A stretch of 64,000 nt of DNA. Origin: Eustoma russellianum (lineage: Eukaryota; Streptophyta; Magnoliopsida; Gentianales; Gentianaceae). A program made the position numbers and the translations under genes. Of this stretch, positions 10,716 to 22,443 are shown in pieces. Below the pieces are notes generated by a model, which ran no database searches, was not told the origin of the DNA, and saw only the letters and a list, made by a program, of their open reading frames with translations. The stretch's first letter is position 1, and every line of letters starts with the position of its first letter. The stretch is taken from positions 13,383,192-13,447,191 of the forward strand of contig AP025065.1 of the NCBI GenBank assembly GCA_036186865.1, given 5' to 3'.

Positions 10716-13700
10716 ATGGCTGCTAATAACAATTCCATCTTATCGCTGCGATCAATCCTTGAGAAGGAAAAATTAAAAGAATGTGGGACTAATTTTGTTG
10801 ATTGGTTTCGAAACTTGAGAATCGTTCTCAAGCAAGAAAAGAAGTCCTACGTGCTCGATGACCCTATCCCTGAAGCCCCTCCTGTTGATGCTTCTGTTGC
10901 TGTTAAGAACAAGTATAAGAAGCATGTGGAAGATTCTAATGACATAGGATGTCTAATGTTGGCAACTATGTGTCCAGGACTTCAGAAAGACCTGGAACAC
11001 TTGGAGGCTTATGAGATGAGTGTGCATCTCAAACAAGCATTCCAACAACAGGCCAGGCAGGATAGGTTTGACACCGCTGTTGCACTTTTTGACTGTAAAA
11101 TGTCTGAAGGTGAATCTGTTAGCGCTCATGTTTTAAAGATGAAAGGCTATATAGATCACCTTGCAAGACTTGGATATCCCCTGAGTTTGGAACTTGCCAC
11201 GGATTTGATCCTACACTCTTTGCCTAGCAGTTTTTCTCAGTTCGTTATGAACTACAATATGAATAATATGGAAAAGTCCATTCCTGAGCTACACGGTATG
11301 CTCAAAACTGCTGAGGGGAATATCAAAAGGCCTACCCAAGTATTGAGTGTCAATATCAAGCCTATGAAAAAGAAAGGTAAAGGCAAGGGTAAGCCTAAAG
11401 GTGCGAAGGGTGCAAAAGGGCCCAAGGGTCAAGCTAAACCGAAACCTGGTCCCAAGGCAAAAGTTCCTAAGGAAGGAACTTGTTTCCATTGCAACAAGCC
11501 TGGGCATTGGAAAAGAAATTGTGACGTTTATTTGGAAGAGTTGAAGAAGCTGAAGGGTAGTACGACTACATCTTCAGGTATTTATGTTATAGAAATTAAT
11601 TTATCTACTTCTTCTTCCTGGGTATTAGATACTGGATGTGGATCCCATATTTGTACAAATATGCAGGGGCTCAAAAGGAGTAGGATGCTGAAGAAAGGCG
11701 AAGTGGACCTACGTGTTGGCAATAGAGCAAGAGTTGCTGCTATAGCTGTAGGGACCTATGAGCTTGTCTTGCTCAATGGGTTTGTGTTAGTTTTAAACAA
11801 TTGCTTTTATGTTCCTACTATGAGTAGGAATCTTATTTCAGTGTCTGTTTTGGATGATGAAGGTTATTCATTTTTAATTAAAAATAAGAAGTGTTCTATT
11901 TTTGATAAAAATGACTTGCTTTATTGTATTGCAAGTAGTTATAATGGCATTTATGTCCTTAACCTTGATGATTCCAATGACGGTAATATTTATAACATAT
12001 CTTCAAAGAGAACTAAGCCAAATGAATTAAACCCTGCATATTTATGGCGTTGTCGCCTTAGCCATATAAATGAGAAGCGCGTATCTAAACTCCATCAAGA
12101 TGGATTGTTAGATTCATTTGATTTTGAATCATTTGAAAATTGCGAGTCTTGTTTGCTTGGAAAGATGACAAAGACCCCTTTTACTGGAAATAGTGAAAGG
12201 GCTAATGACTTATTAGGCTTGGTACATACAGATATATGCGGCCCAATCAGCATTAGTGCCAGAGGAGGATTTCAGTATTTCATTACTTTTACTGATGATT
12301 TTAGTAGGTATGGCTACGTCTACCTAATGAAACATAAGCATGAGTCTTTTGAAATGTTTAGAACTTTTCAAAATGAAGTACAAAATCAACTTGGTAAGAC
12401 AATTAAAACGCTTCGATCAGATCGAGGTGGTGAATATTTGAGCCAAGAATTTGACCAACATCTAAGAAATTGTGGAATCGTTTCACAGTTGACACCTTCA
12501 GGAACTCCACAGTGGAATGGTGTTTCTGAAAGGAGAAATCGAACTTTGTTAGATATGGTTCGATCTATGATGGGTCGAGTAGATCTTCCTTTATCTTTTT
12601 GGGGTTATGCCTTGGAGACAGCTGCATTCATTTTGAACCGTGTACCATCTAAAGCGGTTGAAAAGACACCATATGAGATATGGACTGGTAAGAGACCCAG
12701 TTTGTCTTTTCTTAAGATTTGGGGTTGTGAAGCTTATGTGAAATTTTAGTGTCAGATAAGCTAGCTCCAAAGTCTATCAAATGTATTTTTGTGGGGTATC
12801 CTAAGGAAACTAAAGGGTACTATTTCTATATTCCCTCAGAGAACAAAGTGTTTGTTGCTCGAAATGGAGTCTTTTTAGAAAAGGAGTTTCTCTCTAAGAA
12901 AACTAGTGGGAGTATAGTACAACTTGAGGAAACTCAAGTTCCACAAGATATCATTGAACCGTCTTTAGAGACAATTTCAGAACCACAAACAGTTGTGGAG
13001 CCTGAAAATGTAACACAAGTCCAACGCAGATCTGATAGGATACATCGTCAGCCAGAGAGATATGGATTTCTTGTGACTGATGATAGTGAAGTTATGCTCA
13101 TAGATCAAGATGAGCCTACTACCTATCAGGAAGCTGTGTCTGGTCCAGATTCAGATAAATGGCTTGGAGCCATGAATTCTGAGATGCAATCCATGTTTGA
13201 TAACCAAGTTTGGTCTTTAATTGATCCTCCAGAGGGTATTAAGACTATTGGTTGCAAATGAGTTTTCAAGAAGAAAACTGACATGGATGGAAATGTGCAA
13301 ACCTACAAAGCAAGGCTTGTGGCTAAAGGTTTCAAGCAAACTCATGGTATAGACTATGATGAAACGTTTTCACCAGTAGCTATGCTTAAGTCTATTCGAA
13401 TTCTCCTTGTCATTGCAGCATACTATGATTATGAGATATGGCAAATGGATGTCAAAACTGCTTTCCTTAATGGAAATTTACTCGAGGATGTGTACATGAC
13501 ACAACCTGAGGGTTTTGTAAATCCTGAGAATTCAAAGAAGGTTTGCAAGCTTCAAAGGTCCATCTATGGATTGAAGCAAGCATCTCGAAGCTGGAATCTT
13601 CGTTTTGATGAAACAGTTAAGAACTTTGGTTTCATCAAGAATGAAGATGAACCTTGTGTTTACAAGATGGTTAGTGGGAGTGCAGTAGTGTTTTTGGTCT

Positions 13701-14683
13701 TATATGTGGATGACATATTACTTATTGGGAATGATATCCCTACCTTGCAAAAGGTTAAGGCTTGGTTAGGGAATTCATTTTCAATGAAGGACTTGGGTGA
13801 GGCTACCTATATCCTTGGTATCAAGATCTATAGAGATAGATCTAAAAGGATAATAGGCTTGAGCCAGAGTGCATACATAGATAAAATGTTGAAAAGGTTC
13901 AACATGCAAGAGTCCAAGAAAGGATTCCTGCCTATGTCTCATGGCATTCATCTTAGCAAGAATCAATGTCCTCAGACATCTGATGAGCGAGATCGAATGA
14001 ATAAAATTCCTTATGCTTCTGCTATAGGATCGATCATGTATGCCATGTTATGTACTAGACCAGATGTCTCATATCCATTGAGCACAACGAGTAGATATCA
14101 AGCTGACCCCGGTGAAGGTCACTGGACAGCTGTCAAGAATATTTTTAAGTACCTCAGAAGGACTAAAGAAGTATTCTTGGTTTATGGAGGTTTGGATGAC
14201 GAGTTAGTTGTAAATGGTTACACAGATGCTAGTTTCCAAACCGACATAGATGATTTCAGATCGCAGTCCGGTTTTGTATTCACATTGAATGGTGGAGCTG
14301 TTAGTTGGAAGAGTTCAAAACAAAGCACTGTGGCTGATTTTACAACAGAGGCTGAGTATATAGCAGCATCAGATGCAGCTGAAGAAGCAGTTTGGTTGAA
14401 GAAGTTCATCACTGAGCTAGGAGTGATACCTAGCATTGCAAATCCTGTGGACATTTATTGTGACAACAATGGTGCCATAGCACAAGCAAAAGAGCCTAGA
14501 TCTCATCAGAGATCTAAACATATACTCAGACGCTACCATCTCATTCGAGACATCATCGATAGAGGAGATGTCAAGATATGCAAAGTTGACACAAACGATA
14601 ACATAGCGGATCCATTGACTAAGCCTCTCTCACAGGTCAAGCATGATCAGCATACTAGATCTATGGGTCTCAGATATTTGTAG
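10716..14683 (+). pseudogene. Gag-pol of element A, two lesions
   Basis: One reading frame with two breaks. Residues 1-677 hold gag, a basic Lys/Gly-rich segment, a zinc knuckle (CFHCNKPGHWKRNC from residue 256), protease (VLDTGCGSH, Asp about 305) and integrase (TFTDDFSRYG, Asp about 527; LRSDRGGEY; NGVSERRNR). A one-base loss near 12745 shifts the frame in the integrase tail (CEAYVK then VSDKLAPKS). At 13259-13261 a TGA replaces the Trp of the conserved GCKW at the RT start. Downstream, RT (YVDDILLIGND near 13705) and RNase H run open to the stop at 14683. Gag-pol is otherwise complete. Start chosen at the ATG beginning MAANNNSILSLRSILEKEK. Confidence 0.93.
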
Positions 14684-14693
14684 GCCTAGTGCA

Positions 14694-14703
14694 AGTGGGA
14701 GAT
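14694..14703 (+). promoter_or_regulatory. Polypurine tract of element A
   Basis: AAGTGGGAGA-type purine run immediately before the 3' LTR TGTTAG. Confidence 0.8.
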
Positions 14704-16150
14704 TGTTAGTGTATGTGCCCTAGACCATGATTTGGATATTTATGTTATGCATTTATTATTAATAAAAGAGGTTTTATTATCACTATTGTTGGTTAGTATG
14801 TTACACAATTTTAATATATGTCCCTGATTCATTATTGGTATAGAGATAAAATAATTATAATCAGTATGAGTATTGATTTGATAATCATGATATGATTATG
14901 TGCATGGTGATACGAATCAATCTCATAGATACTTGTTAGATAACAGTGTATTGGATAGACCCATCATGAGATTACTACATGGATTAGCGTCATAAGTAAA
15001 TCTCGTGATAGTCATGTTTTAATCCTTTGACTTGAGATTGTCATAGTTTCCAACATAAGGACTATTATATTTTGACATGATCAAACGTTATTCGTAACTG
15101 GATAATAATAAAGGTCATGATTGAATGTGATAGAAATTATGTAGAGGATATTGAACAATCAAGATAGAATTTGTCCCTCTCTTTCGAGAGAGATATCTTT
15201 GGGCCCCTCGATTAGTGAGACTGTGAAATGCATGGCCGTGCTCAAATGAATTGATAGTGTGATCAATATCATTTGTTTTATCAGTCTACTTAGAGATCGA
15301 GTAATCATATGTTTGAACTATATAAGTATGACGCTGACCATGACTTATGTTCAAACTAGATATCGTGTGACAAAGGGATTAATGCATGTACTATTATTAG
15401 GCTAGTTGGACTTTACTCGTATTAATTGGGTAGTCGTAATGTCTTGCTAGATACCAATTACGACTTGTTGGTTTAATAGAGATTTAATCAACTACCAATT
15501 TATATGGGCCTATTGGGTCACACACAAGAATGCGTATGGTTGAGATTAATAATATTAATAATATTAATATTGGATATTAATTATTATTATTATTAGCGCT
15601 TTTAATATTAATAATATTAATATTGGATATTAATTATTATTATTATGATTTTCGTTTTTTTGGTGATTATATATATATATATATATATATGCATTATCGG
15701 ATAATAACGAGAGAATCCGTATCTGATATGGATTTTGAATATCCTGATAGAATCCATATTTGATATGGATTTTGATTGGCATCAACTAATCCGATTGGGA
15801 CTCGGATTTTGATGTCCATATATGTGTATATATATCTGTGTATCTCATATAGAGAAGACAGACGAAAACCAACAGAAAACGAAACCCTAGAATCGTTTTT
15901 GTGAAAAACCGAGTTCTTCAGCCGCGCCGTTTGAAGAGCTGGCACTCCGGACGGAAGCGTTCGTGTGGATACCGACAGAGGGTGTTCGTGATTTCGCACC
16001 TCTTCCATCTGCAGATTTCGAATCTACGGAGGTAATTTTTTTTTCTTTTGTCGAATTAAACGAACAACATGGATCCTTGGTAGGAAATCGGAGATCAAGT
16101 TTTGTTTTTCCGCTGCGCGTTTTGCAGTGATCTCGTTTGATTTCCTAACA
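14704..16150 (+). repeat. 3' LTR of element A
   Basis: 1447 bp, same ends as the 5' LTR. Between about 14930 and 15500 it shares many single-base variants with the solo LTR at 61117 rather than with its own 5' LTR. Confidence 0.95.
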
Positions 16151-16155
16151 ACCAT
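16151..16155 (+). repeat. TSD of element A (right)
   Basis: ACCAT, exact copy of 7262-7266. Confidence 0.95.
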
Positions 16156-16345
16156 GTGTCAAAAGTGACTGACACTTAAAAGAAAAATGAGAGAGCAGGT
16201 TGATTTTCTAACCATATGTGTATCCAGGATCAGCTTGTTGATGTACTTACCCAGTGCCAAGCAGTTCAGCATTTCATAACATCATGAGCAAGCTGGGAAT
16301 GATAGATATCTGTTCACAAGTTTGAGGGACAATGTAGAAACATGT
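16156..16345 (+). mobile_element. Copia remnant H, right part (C-terminal RNase H and LTR start)
   Basis: DQLVDVLTQ near 16232 and, in another frame, SKLGMIDI near 16290 match the copia pol C-terminus (compare QVADVLTKGL and SKLGMSNIYI of element B). A decayed polypurine run and a TGTAGAAAC-like LTR start follow. It continues 7075-7261 across the A insertion. Confidence 0.6.
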
Positions 16346-16480
16346 GAAAAATATGATTTGTATGACTTGCATTTTACACATTGGCTGAAATCAATATTTG
16401 ACAACCTTAAATTAGAAGACTTTGTAAATGTCATTTATTTGGCTGAAATCATGGAATTTAATAGAGATTTGATGTAGGTT
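16346..16480 (+). other. Unassigned intron segment, possible decayed LTR
   Basis: AT-rich with an AATAAAGT near 16492. It could be the LTR of remnant H, but the other end cannot be placed. Confidence 0.35.
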
Positions 16481-17275
16481 ACGTGTGTATTTAATAAAGT
16501 CTGTACACCACATACTTTTGAAGCAATGAAAACCACTTTCTTCTTCTTGTAATCCTCCACAGCTTTGCTTCTCCATTCTTTGTCCTCATCTTTTCCAAAC
16601 TTTGATTCCTGTAAGAGAAGTTTCTTTTATGGCCAAAATGTTTCCAAGTAGTACATTGTGGCGGAACCAGTTCATACTCGACACTTTGGAAGACTTCATC
16701 CACAGACTCATTTTGGAATGTGGTTTCACTTGGATGCCATTTCGCTGCTCTGATTTCCACATCTAGATTTCCAAGGGCCACACTTTGTTCACTTGTGGCC
16801 TTTATCTGCTTACAGAGGCTTCCCAGTTATACTCCCGAATTGCTGAAGTACTGCAAGCCCAAAGTTACCGACTCTGGTACCGTTTCTACACTTAGCTTCT
16901 GCATGTGTTTGTTGGGTCACCTTGGTCTCAGGAACATTGGCCACTGAATTAGATGTAAGAACCGCTGCTTGCACTCCCAATTGGAACATAAACAAAAACA
17001 GCTCAGGATCAAGTTTCTGAACTTCCCTTAATCAACTGAGCTCCATTTTGCTTAAACAAAATTTTTATTTGCCCACCAACAAAGACTTCCCCTTCCTAGT
17101 GCTTTCAGTTACATCTTCAGTAAAATGGTGGCAGATCTTCTGTGCCTTCGGTTGTAGGTGGCAGGTACAACAGCGAGCCACCTACCTGGGTTTTTTAACA
17201 TTGTCCTCAATTGACATGCATGAGTTTATGCATAGTTTCAGGACCGCCAACATTAAACGACCCTCAGCCCCTTGA
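16481..17275 (-). mobile_element. LINE ORF1 fragment (antisense)
   Basis: On the minus strand, LQQFGSITGKPL (about 16815-16850) and VEYELVPPQCTTWKHFGHK (about 16635-16690) match the region after DUF4283 and the zinc-knuckle-like block of plant L1 ORF1. Several frame breaks; no ORF2 attached. Confidence 0.7.
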
Positions 17276-17490
17276 AGTAGGATGTGTTCATCTTCTTAAT
17301 GAGATAAAATGAGGTTTTTATAACTCATACTGCATTTTTCTCACTTTTTATTAGTTCAACAGCCCAAGAGCACTTTGTGCATAAAGGGCATTTTGTTGAG
17401 AATGCTGTGGTGTTTTATACGAGCTAACATGATGTATTATATACTTCATACACTCTGGGAGTTCTAATTATCTCAATCCACTTGTTGTAG

Positions 17491-17675
17491 GACGCTTCGG
17501 CAGATGTTCGAATCGTATAATCATTTTGACAAGGAACTTGCGTGGCATTTGTTCCGCCAAATTGTGGAGGGCCTGGCGCACATACATGCTCAAGGGATCA
17601 TTCATCGTGACTTGACTCCTAATAACATTTTCTTTGATGCTCGCAACGACATCAAAATAGGGGATTTTGGTCTTG
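17491..17675 (+). CDS. GCN2: GCN2 exon, kinase catalytic loop
   Basis: 185 nt. (R)[18 protein letters not shown]..., then [20 protein letters not shown] with the catalytic Asp of HRD, then DIKIGDFGL with the Mg-binding Asp of DFG. Thr after HRDL, where most kinases have Lys, is what I recall for plant GCN2. Acceptor TTGTTGTAG, donor GTAGGA. It follows a 14.1-kb intron. Confidence 0.97.
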
Positions 17676-17920
17676 GTAGGATGTGATGTCATGACAATCA
17701 GAACTTGTATTTGTTGCAATATCATGTTGTTAGTTATTCAATTTTCTATTCATTTTGAAGTGAACTTGTTTTGGGTTTTCAATGATTTTATTGGACCCTG
17801 ATAATATTTGGGCTGCTGGAGCATTAATCTGATACTACCATCTTCCTCCTACTGCTTTATAAATGGGTTTTCGGATTTATAAAATTGTACTGAATTTTCT
17901 TTTTTTCTTTTCTATGTCAG

Positions 17921-18066
17921 CGAAATTTCTGAAGCTGGAACAAATGGAACAGGATGTGGATGCAGCAGATATAATGGGTGTTTCACTTGATGGTACTGGC
18001 CAAGTTGGTACTTATTTCTACACTGCACCAGAAATAGAGCAGGGGTGGCCAAAGATCAATGAGAAG
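17921..18066 (+). CDS. GCN2: GCN2 exon, activation segment
   Basis: 146 nt. AKFLKLEQMEQDVDA..., then GTGQVGTYFYTAPEIEQGWP with the APE motif and the Gly/Thr activation-loop stretch that carries autophosphorylation sites in this family. Acceptor TATGTCAG, donor GTTAGA. Confidence 0.97.
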
Positions 18067-18158
18067 GTTAGAGTTTGGGAATGAAGTAGCTTAATCTGCT
18101 TATGATTGTGATTATGTGGTAGATGTACCCCAAATTTCTTATTAAAATTAGTTTGCAG

Positions 18159-18408
18159 GCTGACATGTATAGCTTAGGTGTTGTATTTTTTGAGCTGTGG
18201 CATCCATTTGACACAGCGATGGAAAGACATATTGTTCTCTCTGAGCTGAAACAGAAGGGAGAACTTCCTTCTGCTTGGGTTGATGAATTCCCAGAACAAA
18301 CGGCCTTGTTGAAATGCTTGATGTCGCCAAGTCCGTATGACCGTCCATCGGCTACTGAACTTCTTCAGACTGCTTTTCCTGCAAGGATGGAGTTCCAGCT
18401 TTTAGATA
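18159..18408 (+). CDS. GCN2: GCN2 exon, kinase C-lobe end
   Basis: 250 nt. ADMYSLGVVFFELWHPF (subdomain IX), then SPSPYDRPSATELLQT (subdomain XI, with its Arg), then the link into the HisRS-like part. Acceptor TTTGCAG, donor GTAAGT. It is followed by the largest intron here, 14.5 kb. Confidence 0.97.
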
Positions 18409-18659
18409 GTAAGTTTACTTGGTAGCTTTAGACTTTGTTATATATGAACATGGATTCTACCAAAGAGAACAAACTTTCTATCTTTGTACATTCATCATCT
18501 TGAAATGCAAGCACTATGTTGGTACTGTAAAATCTTGGGCAGAAAGCGAGATGCTTTGTGTGATAGATATATTGGAGTCTGGAACCTGGGTTTCATCGTG
18601 CTACCATGTACTCTAGCTTATCCCATACTCAGTGAAGAAATAGAAGAAAAAGACAAGTA
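18409..18659 (+). other. Start of the 14.5-kb intron, nothing firm
   Basis: Host intron, possibly grading into the 3' end of the antisense LINE that follows. No domain recognised. Confidence 0.5.
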
Positions 18660-19630
18660 CGCCTCTTTTTATTGAAAGGAGATCTGTAAGGAAAAAGGAG
18701 GTATAACTTCCCCTTCTAGCCTCATTTCAGTATTTCTTCCCCCACTACCCTGCACAAAATATGCATAGGAAGACAACAATTAATAGTGTTGTTCCAGTTC
18801 CTCCAATTTTTTTCTCCTAATTTTCCAACAGATTCCAAAAAAGACTGCTTTTGATACTATGATCTCCACTGCCTCCGATTCAACCATTGTAATCTCTTTC
18901 TGGAAAGTCCTTTGGTTCCTTTTCTTCCACACACCATATATTGCTGTCTCCATGCTCAGTTGGATCAAATCTCTGTGAAAGTTGGAAACCCCATTTGCCT
19001 CATCAGAGTGTAGAAAGGATTTGATGCCAGTTAAAAAACACCATATGTTGCTACCTCCATGCCCAGTTGGATCAAATATCTTTGAAAGTTAGAAAGCCCA
19101 TTTGCCTCATCAGAGTGTAGAAAGGGTTTGGTGCCAGGTAAAAAACCTGTCCGTGTAGATGTGAGCTGAAAAACGTGACCAGATTTTTGTGGAGTAATGT
19201 TAATTGGTGATGCTGAAATTGAGTTCCATTCATCAAAACATTGTCTAATTTTGTGTAGGTTCTCTCCTTTTCCTCTCTTTTGTTGAACCATGTGTATTTA
19301 CATCTTTTTGTTAGCCAAATTTCATGGATATCAAAGGCATTTCAACATAGGTGGTCCATTTTTGAAGGCAAGCAATAGGTTAACTTGCATGCATTGCATA
19401 GTTGGGACTTGGGGATGATTCAAATCCATACTAATAGAATTGTAATAGCTAGACAGAAAACCTACACGCGTAGAATTTCTAGTAAACAAACGGCAAACAG
19501 AAGTTAAAGCAAAAATCTGATGAGACAGCTTCATGGATATTTCCACGTTAAAAGCCATGTTCTTTTTGAGTATTCCAGAATTATTATTTTTCAAAAGATC
19601 CATTTCAGCATTAACTTCAACACCTAGATG
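18660..19630 (-). mobile_element. LINE ORF2 C-terminus and tail (antisense)
   Basis: Minus-strand ETAIYGVWKKRNQRTFQKE (about 18900-18960) and KIRRKKLEELEQHY stop match the last part of L1 ORF2 after the zf-RVT zinc finger. An AATAAA-like end lies near 18670. A 107-bp tandem duplication (18931-19144) lies within it. It joins the ORF1 of the same element without endonuclease or RT, so the middle of the LINE has been lost. Confidence 0.65.
18931..19144 (-). repeat. 107-bp tandem duplication
   Basis: Copies start ACACCATAT at 18931 and 19038 and run to the AAAAA after GCCAG; they differ at around ten sites. Confidence 0.9.
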
Positions 19631-21950
19631 TCTTCAACTTCCTCTGCCTCCTCTTTTTCCCCTGCCTCTTTCCCTTGCTCTACCATATTGTTTAACTGAC
19701 TTTGCGCCATGTGGTCTCAATAAAGTTAAACTCTGGATCCAGCTGATCTCCGGTCCCAATCGCTCTTATCTTTCGAGGAGAAATCATAGGCTTCTGCAAT
19801 AGCTGTTGCTTGTTTCCATCTTCAGACCTCGAGTCGTGAGAGAGTTGACTAACTCCTTCTCTGTGCTTCTTGGTTGATTTACAACCAGAAACACCATTCT
19901 GGCCTAAAGTCTTTTCCAGAAACAGGAAAAGAGTGTTCAGAGGTATGCCGTAAAACCTTCTTTCTGCACCTTCTTTCTTTAGTATTCTTTATAGCCCTCT
20001 TGCCAGTTCTTTTAGAATCATCATCACTATCATAGTAGTCAGAGATGTCCTTTCTCTCAGCATTTTTTATATTTGATCTCTTATGAGGTACCTTTTGGTC
20101 TTGATCAAAGCTATCTTTTGCCTTTTCAGATGGAATATCGGTGTGGTTATCCATGGAGTAGGCTGGAGACTGTTCCCCATCACTTTGAGAGAAATTGTCG
20201 ACCAAACTAGAACTTCTAGTATTTTCTTGTTCTGCTACTCTGATACTTTGTTTAGGCTTCTGTGAATCTTGCTTCAAGCTCTTTGTGTTGAAGTGCCCAC
20301 CTTTTCATCTGGGCTTTTGCGAACAGCTTTCAATTCTGAAGTTGAAAAGCTATTAGCACTTTTTTCGCATCAGTCTCCTCAAAAGCCTCATGGTCTTAAG
20401 TTTGAGAGTCTTTTCCATCAGAATTTTCACTCTCACTTAGAATTTCTTCGTGCTCATTTTCTTTTTCAGATTCAGCAACCATGCTTGCCAATGAGTTGAA
20501 TTTGTTTGATGTAGCTATTTTCTCTGTTGATTCTAAGGTCCTTGTTTCTTTGGTTCTTTGCTTAGCTTCAGTGAGGCTCGGTTCTTGCACTTCTGCTTTG
20601 CAGCTGATAAAGTGCCTACATTTCCATCTGAGTTTTTATTTTTTTTTGTATTTTTCGCTTTTCCAACGGTTCTTAATTTAGAGTACACTCTAATTAACTT
20701 TTGATTTACCTTTCCCTTTTTCTTCACTTGTCCTTTTACCATGATTTCCATATGTCGTTTTTATGTTTCCTTTCGTTGATCTTCCACGGAAGGAACAATA
20801 TATGTGGTCTTCAAGTTGCTGCTTCTGCTTGTGTTCTTCCAAATAGTTTCCTTTCCAATCTTCTCTTCTTTTTAGTTTTAATAGGACTTCACCACAAGAA
20901 TGACAAAAGGTTTTACACTTTACACATTGCACAGGAAGCCATTCATAGATGATTTCTTGTGTGGATTCCTTTCCATATTCATTCATAAAGTAGATGACAT
21001 TTGAGAGCTCTTCCCCAGTAATCTTAATGCAAATTCATGCATAAGCAACTCTTGACTGAGCTGTTGTGGGTTTGTCCGTAAAGAGGGTCTTACCTATAAG
21101 CCTTCCAAGCATGCTCAATACTTTGTTGTTAAAGCGATTCCACCTACGATACTTTTATGCCTTGATATGACTCGTATTGCTACTGTTTCACATGCTCAAG
21201 ATATTTCTCGATTGAAGGGAATTGATGATAGTATTTTTCCTTATTTGCCTTCTAATCCTAATTCCACTTCACTTTCAGATAGTGAAGTCGACATCATGCC
21301 TGTTGATTTTTATTTTTGAATTATTTTTTCTATAAACTTTTAAAAAATAAATGCAAATTGCCTTTATGATGTCAGCAAGGATGCCAGATGTCTATTTCCC
21401 CTATAAGTATAGCTGCTAAGTGAGTTTATTGAAAGTATGGATGCTACTTAAAACTTTGTGGAAAAGTATGGATACCAGGTGCAATTAACTCACCTTTCTC
21501 ATGAGCCCATGGCCAGAGGAATAGAATTCTATTAACAAACGACATAGGTGTTAGGTCCAAATTTTTTTCTCTAGAGTCTTCCGATGGAATCTAAATATGA
21601 ATAAGTCGTCTTCAAGCTTCTGATTTTCAAGAAGCCCCTTTTTCAGCCAATTTTCTTTTGTAAATTTCTTCATATTCATGAAGGAAGCGTGTTCCACATG
21701 TCTTGTCTGGCAATGGAAGGACCTCACTTATGCTTATTACTGAAGCACGCCCTCGGCGGGACGCTAATGTGTTTCCTCCCATTTATGATTTCTGTGTTGA
21801 CATAAAAGAGAGTAAAAGTTTCTTCTAGAACAAAAGCAGGCTTGAGCAGTCTAGCCCATGCTTTTTGGCTCTCATAATTGGATCCATGCTTAAACAGTCA
21901 TAAAAGCCCTTATTTAGCGATTTTCCGAAAAATCTGAGGTTTTTTTAGTC
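19631..21950 (-). mobile_element. LINE ORF1 (antisense), split by an insertion
   Basis: Minus strand, reading down. DUF4283 segment at 21490-21700 (KLEDDLFIFRFHRK). Then, after an interruption at 21136-21485, KVLSMLGRLIGKTL and EIIYEWLPVQCVKCKTFCHS near 20925-21135 (zinc-knuckle-like). Then the acidic tail with KFNSLASMVAESE near 20490 and the basic end SVKQYGRARERGRGKRG near 19660. Several frame breaks. It is the antisense relative of the ORF1 copies at 5790 and 43880. Confidence 0.75.
21136..21485 (+). other. Unidentified insert in LINE ORF1 with an ORF end and promoter-like block
   Basis: This 350-bp piece interrupts the antisense ORF1. On the + strand it carries the end of an open frame (LLCLDMTRIATVSHAQDI, then FPYLPSN and a stop at 21306). 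Downstream come an AT-rich gap, TGATGTCAGC at 21369-21378 and TATAAG at 21402. This layout resembles the polyprotein end plus promoter of an endogenous pararetrovirus, but I recognise no diagnostic domain. Confidence 0.3.
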
Positions 21951-21955
21951 GGCCA

Positions 21956-22093
21956 CCGTTGGCAGTGGCGGGGTTTCCGCGAATATGATGGGCTACCAGA
22001 TCCGAGTAGATGTTCTGGGATGGAGGGGAGATAAGAAGGTGGGGATGATCTGATAGCCCATCATATCCGCGGCAACCCCGCCACTACCAACGG
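21956..22093. repeat. Inverted repeat 1 (47-bp arms)
   Basis: Arms 21956-22002 and 22047-22093 are reverse complements at 43 of 47 sites, with a 44-bp loop. The sequence is GC-rich and looks like the 5' region of the antisense LINE, present in both orientations. Confidence 0.92.
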
Positions 22094-22110
22094 ATCTGAT
22101 GATTATGTTT

Positions 22111-22443
22111 TCAGTGAACACCTTGAAAGTCGTGTCTGTAGTCCTTTTAAAACATAGCCCTTATCAGATCATTAGAGAGAAAGGAGGGATACATTATAAT
22201 GAGAGAGAAAGTAGTCTTTGTTCCATGTATTTGCATTCTTTTGAAAGTATAACCAAAAGATCCACAACTCTCAGACAAGACCAAATAGTTGTTATGCTAT
22301 CGTATATGTTAGTTAGTATTTGCATGATCCTACTAATTAACATTTGCAAGCTGTTTTAAGAATAATCAGTATTTGAAAGATACACCTGTACAAGGGCTAT
22401 GTTTTAAAAGGACTACAGAGAGGACTCTCAAGGTGTTCACTGA
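22111..22443. repeat. Inverted repeat 2 (52-bp arms)
   Basis: Arms 22111-22162 and 22392-22443 are reverse complements at 49 of 52 sites. The right arm lies in its natural place within copia remnant I (leading to FTDADW); the left arm is an inverted copy. Confidence 0.92.

Larger units (their letters stand above)
7267..16150 (+). mobile_element. Ty1/copia retrotransposon A, complete structure
   Basis: 8.88-kb element with 5' LTR 7267-8711, 2-kb leader, gag-pol 10716-14683, polypurine tract about 14694-14703 and 3' LTR 14704-16150. It is flanked by the 5-bp TSD ACCAT. Domain order gag-protease-integrase-RT-RNase H makes it copia. The long LTRs (about 1.45 kb) and long leader are like the larger copia lineages; I cannot fix the lineage without a tree. 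It sits in sense orientation in a GCN2 intron, inside copia remnant H. The coding region has one frameshift and one nonsense codon, and the LTRs differ by a few percent, so it is not recent. Confidence 0.95.

Noticed and set aside
19533..20952. Plus-strand frames of 60-90 codons
   Set aside because: They lie opposite the antisense LINE ORF1, which has the recognisable motifs.
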